From CAZNPH01 sp964574985 (GTDB lineage: Bacteria; Bacteroidota; Bacteroidia; Bacteroidales; SM23-62), in assembly GCA_964574985.1 (NCBI GenBank), contig CAZNPH010000004.1:122523-186522 (forward strand): DNA of 64,000 bases. Reading direction: 5' to 3'. Both the position numbers and the translations under genes were made by a program. The stretch's first letter is position 1, and every line of letters starts with the position of its first letter. Positions 54,324 to 61,443 of the stretch are shown here, in pieces. The notes under the pieces are model-generated. The model saw nothing but the letters and a program-made list of their open reading frames with translations, was not told where the DNA came from and did no database searches.

Positions 54324-55607
54324 TTATTGAAAGGCTTCCGGTATATATTCCGGAAGTTTTTTCTCCGCAAAAACAGGCTTGAATCTGGCGAACCGCTGTA
54401 TCCCATTTATTAAGGGTACCGAGGCCCAGTCTTCACCGATTAGCGGACGTGCATACCTGACAAAGTCATCGGTGACATCCACCCGGTTTTCTGCTATCCA
54501 CTTTTCAGGAAAAACCCTTTCCGACAAGGCCACTTTTTCAAGGGGAACCTTATCAAACCGCACATTGTAAATCAAACCGCTCTCCCGTAAAATGGTGGCC
54601 ATCCATCCGTTTCCGTCCCGGATGGAAATATCAACGGCTTTCTGCCCGACTTTATAGGCTTCATCCATATCGATGGTGGATGCATAGATCATGGTGTCCC
54701 GCTGATCGGTGCCCATGACCTGCCCACGCGCCGCTCCCCGGGCCTTAAGCCCTTTCTCATTCAAATAATTGACCACCGTTTGCTGCACGGATACCTGACT
54801 GGATCCAAAAGCAGTGTGGCCGAACGCGTCTTTCAGTTCACCGATATCCCCAACATCGAATCCCTCACTGATCACCACCAGGCAACGTCCGTCCCTTGTC
54901 AATTGGTCATTGACTTTATCGGCAAGCTCCTCCAGTCCGGCCCCTGATTCAGCCAGGTATATCTGGAGAGGCATTTCCCGGGCCGGATCAGCAAGTCTGG
55001 CAGCAGCGGGTATGAAACCGATCTTACGCCCCATGGCCTGTATGACCAGGACCGGATCTGCCGGTGATGATCCCATGTTCTCTTCATTGGCATTCTGAAC
55101 AATGTGGGACCAGTACCGTGCAACACTTCCATAGCCGGGTGTATGATCGATCAGTTCAAATGCACTGTCTCCGACATCGTTGTCAATGGTCTTGGGAACA
55201 CCTGTAGAAACCACTTCCAGTCCCTTTTCCAGGGCCAGTTCACTGACTCTGAATGCAGTATGCTGAGAATCGTTTCCCCCGATATAAAAGAAATAACCAA
55301 TATCATGCCGGCGGAAAACATCCATCACCCTTTCAAAATCTCTTTCCTGGTGATCTTTCAGTTTGTATCTGCACGTGCCGATACTTCCGGCAGCAGGCGT
55401 CGTTCGGAGCAACGCGATCTCGGTTTCATCCTGCACCGAAAGATTCAGGAGTTCCTCTTTCAGAACCCCTTCGATGCCATGGAAGCCGGCAAAGATGGTC
55501 CCGAACCTGTCAGGATACATTCTGCACGCATCGATAATGCCCCGGAGCGAATTATTGATGACCGGTGATGGTCCTCCGGATTGAGCAACAATTACATTTT
55601 TTGCCAT
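54324..55607 (-). CDS. PfkA-family phosphotransferase, PPi type
   Basis: The 427-residue protein is a PfkA-family enzyme. The nucleotide/PPi loop reads GGNDS (residues 110-114), with Asp at the position that is Gly in ATP enzymes, and VPKTIDNDV has Lys139 where ATP enzymes have Gly; both mark pyrophosphate users. AMGRKIGF and GTDQRDT are the substrate-binding parts. The usual reaction is fructose 6-phosphate to the 1,6-bisphosphate. As the only kinase-like gene of this hexuronate operon, it may instead phosphorylate the terminal carbon of gluconate; this is inference, and a normal glycolytic role is the simple alternative. Confidence 0.85.
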   Translation of the reverse strand: MAKNVIVAQSGGPSPVINNSLRGIIDACRMYPDRFGTIFAGFHGIEGVLKEELLNLSVQDETEIALLRTTPAAGSIGTCRYKLKDHQERDFERVMDVFRRHDIGYFFYIGGNDSQHTAFRVSELALEKGLEVVSTGVPKTIDNDVGDSAFELIDHTPGYGSVARYWSHIVQNANEENMGSSPADPVLVIQAMGRKIGFIPAAARLADPAREMPLQIYLAESGAGLEELADKVNDQLTRDGRCLVVISEGFDVGDIGELKDAFGHTAFGSSQVSVQQTVVNYLNEKGLKARGAARGQVMGTDQRDTMIYASTIDMDEAYKVGQKAVDISIRDGNGWMATILRESGLIYNVRFDKVPLEKVALSERVFPEKWIAENRVDVTDDFVRYARPLIGEDWASVPLINGIQRFARFKPVFAEKKLPEYIPEAFQ

Positions 55608-55632
55608 GGTATATCTTTATATTAACAGATGA

Positions 55633-56484
55633 TCAAACGCCTCCATAGGCATAAAAACCTCCGTCGACCGGGATGATAATACCGGTTACAAAACCCGAAA
55701 TATCCGACAGGAGGTACAACAGGGTGCCCTGCAGCTCATCGGTTTCTCCGAACCTGCCCATGGGTGTACCGGCAATGATCTTTTCCCCCCTGGAAGTCAG
55801 GGAACCGGTTTTGTCATCAATTAAAAGGTAGCGGTTTTGCTGGGTCAGATAAAATCCCGGTGCAATGGCATTGACCCGTATGCCAGCAGGGGCAAGATGC
55901 ACCGCAAGCCATTGCGTAAAATTGTTGATGGATGCTTTGGCTGCGGAATAAGCAGGGATCTTGGTCAGTGGCTTGAATGCGTTCATGGATGAAATATTCA
56001 CCAAGGCACCCTTTCCTTCTTCCACCATATCCAGTGCAAAAACCATGGTCGGAAGAACCGTCCCTATGAAATTCAGACTGAAAACCTGTTGAAATCCTTC
56101 CATTTGCAAACCAAAGAAGGTTTTGGACAGATCACTGATGTCTTCCCTGGACATCACTTCCTTTACCGTGGTGGCCCTGGGCGAATTCCCTCCTGCACCG
56201 TTGATGAGCAAAGAAATCTTTCCCATTCTTCTGTTTATTTCAGTCCTTGCCTGTTCCAGGGAATCTTTATCAAGCACATCGGCCACGATGCCCAGGGACT
56301 GAACATTAAATGTCTTGCTTATCTTATCAGCAAGTGATTCTGCCATTTCCCGGTTGATGTCAATGATCGCGGTTCTTACGCCGACCGATGCCAGACCCCG
56401 GACCAAAGAATTGCCGATGACACCGGCACCACCGGTGATCACACACACTTTGTCGTTTAAATCATCAAAAGAAATTTTGTCCAT
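55633..56484 (-). CDS. SDR family oxidoreductase, probable fructuronate reductase
   Basis: The 283-residue enzyme has the SDR signature ITGGAGVIGNSLVRGL near residue 16, an Asp after the second strand (IIDINRE) that favours NADH, NGAGG near residue 94, and the catalytic Ser (NISSMNAF) and YSAAK. It shares the insert between NGAGG and the catalytic Ser with the SDR at 12374, so the two are paralogues. Next to UxaE and UxaC it should reduce D-fructuronate to D-mannonate. It is the first enzyme gene downstream of the LacI gene, 15 bases after its stop. Confidence 0.85.
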   Translation of the reverse strand: MDKISFDDLNDKVCVITGGAGVIGNSLVRGLASVGVRTAIIDINREMAESLADKISKTFNVQSLGIVADVLDKDSLEQARTEINRRMGKISLLINGAGGNSPRATTVKEVMSREDISDLSKTFFGLQMEGFQQVFSLNFIGTVLPTMVFALDMVEEGKGALVNISSMNAFKPLTKIPAYSAAKASINNFTQWLAVHLAPAGIRVNAIAPGFYLTQQNRYLLIDDKTGSLTSRGEKIIAGTPMGRFGETDELQGTLLYLLSDISGFVTGIIIPVDGGFYAYGGV

Positions 56485-56499
56485 GGGGTTGCAATTAAG

Positions 56500-57597
56500 T
56501 TAAAGATTCGTTTCGGTATTCTGCATTTCTCTCCGAAAGTCACCGGAGGTATAATACATGATGTTTTCCCGGGTAATGATCTCAATGGGGAGGTACTGCT
56601 CCCTTTTGATTTCCCTTTCCAGGACCATGTGACTGAACAGATCCATCAATCCCCTGTATCCCTGTTCTTCGGGTCTCTGGCTGATAAGAAAATCAATGAT
56701 GCCTTCCTGCATATACCGGACATTCTGCCCGATCAAATCATACCCGATCAACCTCACCTTTTCCGGCCATTGTTCCGCCAGGAATTTAGCAACCGCGTAC
56801 ACCCTTGAATTGGTCACAAAAAGTCCGGTTAAATCCTTTGCTGACCGGATCGTTTCAGATAAGTACTCATTCACTTCATGTTCCCTGCCGGAAGAAATAC
56901 CGTCACGAAATACCCTCAGCTTACTGGTTTCGGAATGTTCCTTCATAAAATGAATGAATCCTTTTTCCCTTTTCTGAATGTGCTGGTAATTGTCCTTGTC
57001 TTTGGCGATATTGATGACCAACATGGACCCCGTCCTGTCCTCAAGACCATAACTCATCAGTCTGCCCGCCACATAACCGCTTTGAAATGCATCCTGTCCG
57101 ATGAAACTCAGACATCCGGAGTCCTTGAAATTGGCATTGATCAGGATAAATGGTATGCAATCCCCGACCAGTGCAGCGCAAAAAGACCGGGTTTCATTGG
57201 AAAAAACCGGAGCCATCAATACTGCATCGTATCCGGCTTCAAGTATTTTGGATGCTTCCCGGGTAAAAGAATTCTTGTCAAATTGATTATAGAAATATTG
57301 CCCGAGACTGAGTCCGAATATACCGATCTCCCCGTAAGCCTTTTTTATTCCCTTCAATGGTGCCTGCCAGAACTCATTGTCCGGTCCGGCTGCAGGCATT
57401 ATCACGGCAATACGGATCCTTTTGCGGGAAGCCAGGGTTTTTGCCAGTATATCCGGTTGATAATTCAATTCTTCTATAATCCTGAGTATCTTCCCCTGGG
57501 TTCGTTCAGATACCTCACCCCGGTTGTGCAGCACCCTGTCTACGGTTCCCATTGACACTTCCGCCATCCGGGCGATATCTTTTATCCTGACTTTCAA
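56500..57597 (-). CDS. LacI family regulator of the second hexuronate regulon
   Basis: The 365-residue protein starts with a LacI-type helix-turn-helix (IKDIARMAEVSMGTVDRVLH) and hinge (YQPDILAKTLASRK), followed by a sugar-binding-type effector domain from IAVIMPAAGPDNEF. It is the first gene of the leftward operon and divergent from uxaE. Its promoter box (57617) and an operator-like palindrome (57644-57655) lie in the shared gap, so it probably controls both arms and itself. The effector could be a hexuronate or a keto-hexuronate. Confidence 0.9.
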   Translation of the reverse strand: MKVRIKDIARMAEVSMGTVDRVLHNRGEVSERTQGKILRIIEELNYQPDILAKTLASRKRIRIAVIMPAAGPDNEFWQAPLKGIKKAYGEIGIFGLSLGQYFYNQFDKNSFTREASKILEAGYDAVLMAPVFSNETRSFCAALVGDCIPFILINANFKDSGCLSFIGQDAFQSGYVAGRLMSYGLEDRTGSMLVINIAKDKDNYQHIQKREKGFIHFMKEHSETSKLRVFRDGISSGREHEVNEYLSETIRSAKDLTGLFVTNSRVYAVAKFLAEQWPEKVRLIGYDLIGQNVRYMQEGIIDFLISQRPEEQGYRGLMDLFSHMVLEREIKREQYLPIEIITRENIMYYTSGDFRREMQNTETNL

Positions 57598-57616
57598 AAA
57601 TTTTTCCCTTTTACAA

Positions 57617-57624
57617 CAAATTTA
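57617..57624 (-). promoter_or_regulatory. Bacteroidota -7 promoter box for the LacI operon
   Basis: Read on the minus strand, TAAATTTG matches TAnnTTTG, about 20 bases upstream of the LacI start. The palindrome at 57644 lies where the -33 element would be, so a bound repressor would block this promoter. Confidence 0.5.
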
Positions 57625-57643
57625 GGGTTTTTTTTTTACATTC

Positions 57644-57655
57644 GTGTACGCACAC
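57644..57655. promoter_or_regulatory. operator-like palindrome between lacI and uxaE
   Basis: GTGTACGCACAC is a palindrome with a central CG and one mismatched pair, the usual shape of LacI-family operators. It is 18 bases ahead of the uxaE start and about 20 bases ahead of the leftward -7 box, so one bound regulator could control both operons. Confidence 0.5.
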
Positions 57656-57672
57656 GGAATAAATCATCAGAT

Positions 57673-58929
57673 ATGAGAATCGGCAAATATTCATTTGGCA
57701 TCGGCGACCGGTTCGGCCGCCAGGGAAAATACCAGCTCGAAGCCATTCAGGAAGCATGCCTTCTGGGATGGGAAATAACCCCGGTATGGAACAAATCCAA
57801 CCGTGAACACAAGATCATACATACACGGCCTGAAGATACACGCGTTGAAGCGGATGAAGCGGTCACCGAACTGAACTGGCAGAAAGAATATCATGTAGAT
57901 GCCGACCATGTCAATCTTACATCGGTTGAACCGTATATTTCCTGTTCGGATTTTTTCACCCTGGATGTAGCAGACTACATCAACAGATCATCAGGCAATC
58001 AGAAAATCCGGGAATTCATGGAAAAGAACCGTCCTTACACGGGAACGCTCAGGATCCCCGGCATTCAGGAACCTTTCAGGGTGACGGATGACAAGCTCTC
58101 AGACATTGCCAGCAGGTTCCTTTATGCCATTCAGGAAGCCGGCCGCATTTACCGGTACATTGAAAGCAAAAAGGGAACCGTGAATTTTATTGCCGAAGTA
58201 TCCATGGATGAAGTTCCCGATCCTCAGACGCCGGTTGAGCTTTTTTTTATACTGAGCGGACTGGCAGGGGAAAACATACCATTGCAAACCATCGCCCCGA
58301 AGTTTTCCGGGAGGTTCAACAAAGGAGTCGATTATACAGGGGATATTTCCCGTTTCGAAAAGGAATTTGAAGAAGATCTCCTGGTCATTGATTTCGCCGT
58401 GAAGGAATTCGGATTGCCTGAAAACCTCAAATTGAGTGTTCATTCCGGTAGTGACAAGTTTTCGATCTACCCGTTGATGGGGAAACTGATCAGAAAATAT
58501 GACAAAGGTATACATGTAAAGACTGCGGGAACCACCTGGCTGGAGGAGGTGATCGGACTCGCGGCTGCCGGGGGAAAGGGACTGGAACTGGCCAAAGAGA
58601 TCTACCTGGTCGCCCTGGACAGGATGGAAGAATTAACCGGTCCCTATGAAACCGTGATCGATATCAACAAGAACAATTTGCCGGATAAAACGGCCATCGG
58701 ACAGTGGGAACCGGAGAAGTTTGTCAACAGCCTGCGCCATATACCGGATTGTGCCGATTATAATCCGGATTTCAGGCAAATGATCCATGTTTCCTATAAG
58801 ATCGCTGCGGAAATGGGCAGCAGGTATTATGCTCACCTCGGACAATTCTCAGAAATTATAGGGAAAAATGTTCAAGAGAACCTTTTTGAAAGGCACCTTA
58901 AAAGACTTTTCGGACCAATAAACCCATGA
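57673..58929 (+). CDS. uxaE: tagaturonate/fructuronate epimerase family protein
   Basis: The 418-residue protein matches the UxaE family known from Thermotoga: a start with KYSFGIGDRFGRQGKYQLEA, then LNWQKEYHVDADHVNLTSVE and a C-terminal HVKTAGTTWLEEVIGLAAAGG near residue 280. UxaE interconverts D-tagaturonate and D-fructuronate, so galacturonate and glucuronate pathways merge without UxaA/UxaB. It starts 18 bases after an operator-like palindrome and overlaps uxaC by 4 bases (ATGA). It is somewhat shorter than the original Thermotoga enzyme. Confidence 0.85.
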   Translation: MRIGKYSFGIGDRFGRQGKYQLEAIQEACLLGWEITPVWNKSNREHKIIHTRPEDTRVEADEAVTELNWQKEYHVDADHVNLTSVEPYISCSDFFTLDVADYINRSSGNQKIREFMEKNRPYTGTLRIPGIQEPFRVTDDKLSDIASRFLYAIQEAGRIYRYIESKKGTVNFIAEVSMDEVPDPQTPVELFFILSGLAGENIPLQTIAPKFSGRFNKGVDYTGDISRFEKEFEEDLLVIDFAVKEFGLPENLKLSVHSGSDKFSIYPLMGKLIRKYDKGIHVKTAGTTWLEEVIGLAAAGGKGLELAKEIYLVALDRMEELTGPYETVIDINKNNLPDKTAIGQWEPEKFVNSLRHIPDCADYNPDFRQMIHVSYKIAAEMGSRYYAHLGQFSEIIGKNVQENLFERHLKRLFGPINP

Positions 58930-60335
58930 AAACCATGAAGAAATTTCTAGATGATGATTTTTTACTGGAATCGAAAACGGCCAATGCCCTCTACCATGAA
59001 TATGCAAAAGATGCCCCCATCATTGATTATCATTGCCATCTTCCACCAAAAGACATAGCCGGTGACAAAAATTTCCGGAACATAACAGATGCATGGCTCA
59101 GGGGGGATCATTATAAATGGCGTGCCATGCGCGCCAACGGGGTGGAAGAAAAATACTGCACGGGAAAGGCAAAAGATGCGGATAAATTCATGAAATGGGC
59201 TGAAACGGTCCCCTATACCCTGAGGAATCCCTTGTATCACTGGACCCATCTTGAACTCAGAAGGTATTTCGGGATCACCGAATTGCTGAACGGGGATACG
59301 GCTCCCGGTATCTTTGAGAGATGCAATGAAAAGCTTGCCGGAAAGGAATACAGCGTTAGAAGCCTTCTGAAGATGATGAATGTCAGTATAATCTGTACAA
59401 CCGACGATCCTGTCGACGACCTGAAATATCATAAAAAAATAAGGGGAGACAATTTTGAGATCAAAGTGCTTCCTGCCTGGAGACCCGACAAGGCCATGGC
59501 GGTTGAAAACCCGGATGAATACAACCAATACATCAACAAGCTTGAATCCGCAGCGGACATATCCATTTCCAAATTCGACGATCTGTTGACAGCCCTGCAA
59601 AAGCGGCATGATTATTTCGGGGAACAAGGATGCAGGCTTTCTGATCATGGACTGGAAAGAATTCATTCCATGGACCATACCGAATCCGAGATATCGTCCA
59701 TTTTCAGCAAAATCAGGAACCGGATCGGATTGAACTTGGAAGAGATCAGTAAATTCAAATCAGCCATGCTGATCTATTTCGCCCTGATGGATCATGATAA
59801 AGGATGGACACAGCAGTTCCACATAGGCGCCATACGCAACAATAATACAAGAATGTATGAGGCACTTGGCCCCGACACCGGTTTTGATTCCATCGGAGAC
59901 CATGAAATGGCACGCCCCATGTCCAGATTTTTGGACAAGCTGGAAAGCGAAAGAAAACTGGCAAAAACCATTGTGTATAATCTCAACCCCCGCGACAATG
60001 AACTCGTGGCTACCATGATCTGCAATTTCAATGACGGTTCGGTGCCGGGCAAAATGCAATTCGGTTCAGGATGGTGGTTCCTGGATCAAAAAGAAGGTAT
60101 AGAACGACAGCTCAATACCCTTTCCAATATGGGACTTTTAAGCCGTTTCGTGGGTATGCTGACCGACTCGAGGAGTTTCCTCTCATTCCCCAGGCATGAA
60201 TATTTCAGGCGCATTCTCTGCAATCTGGTCGGCCGTGATGCCGAAAAAGGGGAACTTCCCGGTGATATAAAAATGCTTGGGGAAATGATCCGGAACATTT
60301 GCTACCGAAATGCCGGTGAATATTTCGGATTCTGA
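58926..60335 (+). CDS. uxaC: glucuronate/galacturonate isomerase (second copy)
   Basis: The 469-residue uronate isomerase has the family start (DDDFLLESKTANALYHEYAK), the metal-binding DYHCHLPPKDIAGDKNF near residue 37, FGSGWWFLDQKEGIE and GMLTDSRSFLSFPRHEYFRR near the C-terminus. It is closer in the first His-x-His region to the classical E. coli type than the copy at 10968, which reads DYHNHLKPKN, so the two may differ in preference for glucuronate and galacturonate. It is translationally coupled to uxaE. An in-frame ATG at 58935 is an alternative start. Confidence 0.95.
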   Translation: MKTMKKFLDDDFLLESKTANALYHEYAKDAPIIDYHCHLPPKDIAGDKNFRNITDAWLRGDHYKWRAMRANGVEEKYCTGKAKDADKFMKWAETVPYTLRNPLYHWTHLELRRYFGITELLNGDTAPGIFERCNEKLAGKEYSVRSLLKMMNVSIICTTDDPVDDLKYHKKIRGDNFEIKVLPAWRPDKAMAVENPDEYNQYINKLESAADISISKFDDLLTALQKRHDYFGEQGCRLSDHGLERIHSMDHTESEISSIFSKIRNRIGLNLEEISKFKSAMLIYFALMDHDKGWTQQFHIGAIRNNNTRMYEALGPDTGFDSIGDHEMARPMSRFLDKLESERKLAKTIVYNLNPRDNELVATMICNFNDGSVPGKMQFGSGWWFLDQKEGIERQLNTLSNMGLLSRFVGMLTDSRSFLSFPRHEYFRRILCNLVGRDAEKGELPGDIKMLGEMIRNICYRNAGEYFGF

Positions 60336-60337
60336 GT

Positions 60338-60383
60338 TCTCCGTCACAGGTCCGGCAACAAGCCACCCGTCAAAGACCAAATC
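60338..60383 (+). repeat. dispersed intergenic palindromic repeat, copy 4 (degenerate)
   Basis: CTCCGTCACAGG precedes TCCGGCAACAAGCCACCCG (60351-60369) and TCAAAGACCAAAT follows. The flanks align with copies 1 to 3 but the stem is eroded. It lies between the convergent uxaC and COG0523 genes. Confidence 0.5.
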
Positions 60384-60389
60384 TGTATC

Positions 60390-61322
60390 CTACATGGATA
60401 GTGCCCTGAAAGTCTTTGCTATCCTTTCCTGTTCTATTCCCGTTCCCATAAGGATCAATTGGGTGGGCCCTGTATGATTTCCGGCTTTTTCCGTGCTTGT
60501 TTTCCCAAAACATGACTGGATGAGCAGTTTTTCGCCGTTGTTCAGATTTACAAAGCCTTTCATGCGGATGGTAACGGGTCCGTATTCATTGATAAACCGG
60601 TCAAGGTCTCCTTTTTTTATTGTACGGTTTGTTTTGATCACCGCTGAAGAAATTTCAGGCCTTCCTCCGGATTCTATCTTTTTCAGATCTTCCCTTCTCA
60701 TGGCAACAGGCAGTATGCCACGCCCTTCCCCGATCTCTTCAAGGGTCAAACGGCAATAACTGGTTTCTATTATTGCGGCAAAAGGATTGACAGACCGGAG
60801 TTTTTCCGTGATCTTCCCTGTCCCTTCAGGCATGGTATCGATCTTATTGAGGACAATGGTATCGGCCACCATCAGCTGATGTTCCACCCGTTTGTTCATT
60901 CCGCTGATTTTTTTAAAATTCAGTGCATCGACAATACACCATATATGGGCCAGGTAAGTTTTATCCCGAAGGCGGGGTGATCCGAGCATTTCGGCAATGT
61001 TGACCGGATCGGCAAGACCCGAGCTTTCCAGAATGATCATGTCCGGCCCGATCTGGTCAATAAATTCCGAAAGGGATTCGATGAAATCACCCAGCAGGCA
61101 AACACAGAATACCGATCCCCTGTTTACTTCCAGTATCCTGAAGTTGGCGGCATCCTGCCTGAGGACTTCGCCATCCACATTTCCCGGAGCGAATTCATTT
61201 TGTATCACACCCATCTTTTTATTTTTGAATGCACCGAGAAAATGATTCATAAATGTTGTTTTCCCGCTTCCCAGAAATCCTGTAACCAGATAAAAAGGTG
61301 GCTTTTCCTGATGAGTAGCCAT
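60390..61322 (-). CDS. COG0523 (CobW/ZNG1-like) GTPase, metal chaperone family
   Basis: The protein of about 310 residues has the G3E GTPase motifs: Walker A TGFLGSGKTTF near residue 15, ESSGLADP as the Walker B/ESSG site, and VLNKIDTM as the NKxD. The usual metal-binding CxCC motif is replaced by FCVCL (about residue 73), so one Cys is missing. A C-terminal CobW_C-like domain follows (RFINEYGPVTIRMKGFVN). Such proteins deliver metals, and some work with corrinoid or nickel enzymes. ATG 61322 is used rather than 61370 because the -7 box at 61359 would lie inside the longer frame. It is divergent from the URO-D fusion gene. Confidence 0.85.
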   Translation of the reverse strand: MATHQEKPPFYLVTGFLGSGKTTFMNHFLGAFKNKKMGVIQNEFAPGNVDGEVLRQDAANFRILEVNRGSVFCVCLLGDFIESLSEFIDQIGPDMIILESSGLADPVNIAEMLGSPRLRDKTYLAHIWCIVDALNFKKISGMNKRVEHQLMVADTIVLNKIDTMPEGTGKITEKLRSVNPFAAIIETSYCRLTLEEIGEGRGILPVAMRREDLKKIESGGRPEISSAVIKTNRTIKKGDLDRFINEYGPVTIRMKGFVNLNNGEKLLIQSCFGKTSTEKAGNHTGPTQLILMGTGIEQERIAKTFRALSM

Positions 61323-61358
61323 AGCTTGAATAATTTTCTGTTTTGCAGGCCGGCAGAA

Positions 61359-61366
61359 CAAATATA
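61359..61366 (-). promoter_or_regulatory. Bacteroidota -7 promoter box for the COG0523 gene
   Basis: Read on the minus strand, TATATTTG matches TAnnTTTG about 37 bases upstream of the ATG at 61322. It supports the shorter start for the COG0523 protein. Confidence 0.45.
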
Positions 61367-61401
61367 GCACAGAAATTTTTCATCCCTGGTTTATTCCGTA
61401 C

Positions 61402-61420
61402 ATTATCAAAAAATGATAAT
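61402..61420. promoter_or_regulatory. 19-bp palindrome in the COG0523/URO-D divergent gap
   Basis: ATTATCA (61402-61408) and TGATAAT (61414-61420) are perfect inverted repeats around AAAAA. The half-sites equal those of a classical Fur box but in the opposite order, so it is not a standard Fur site. Its place between the two divergent genes suits an operator for a metal-responsive or local regulator. Confidence 0.5.
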
Positions 61421-61443
61421 ATTGAAGTTCATTTTAAAAACCG

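Noticed and set aside
57601..57640. T-run before uxaE as a terminator
   Set aside because: It has no stem before it on either strand and lies in a divergent promoter region.
61402..61420. Classical Fur box
   Set aside because: The half-sites are in the reverse order and five bases apart, so it was recorded only as a palindrome.
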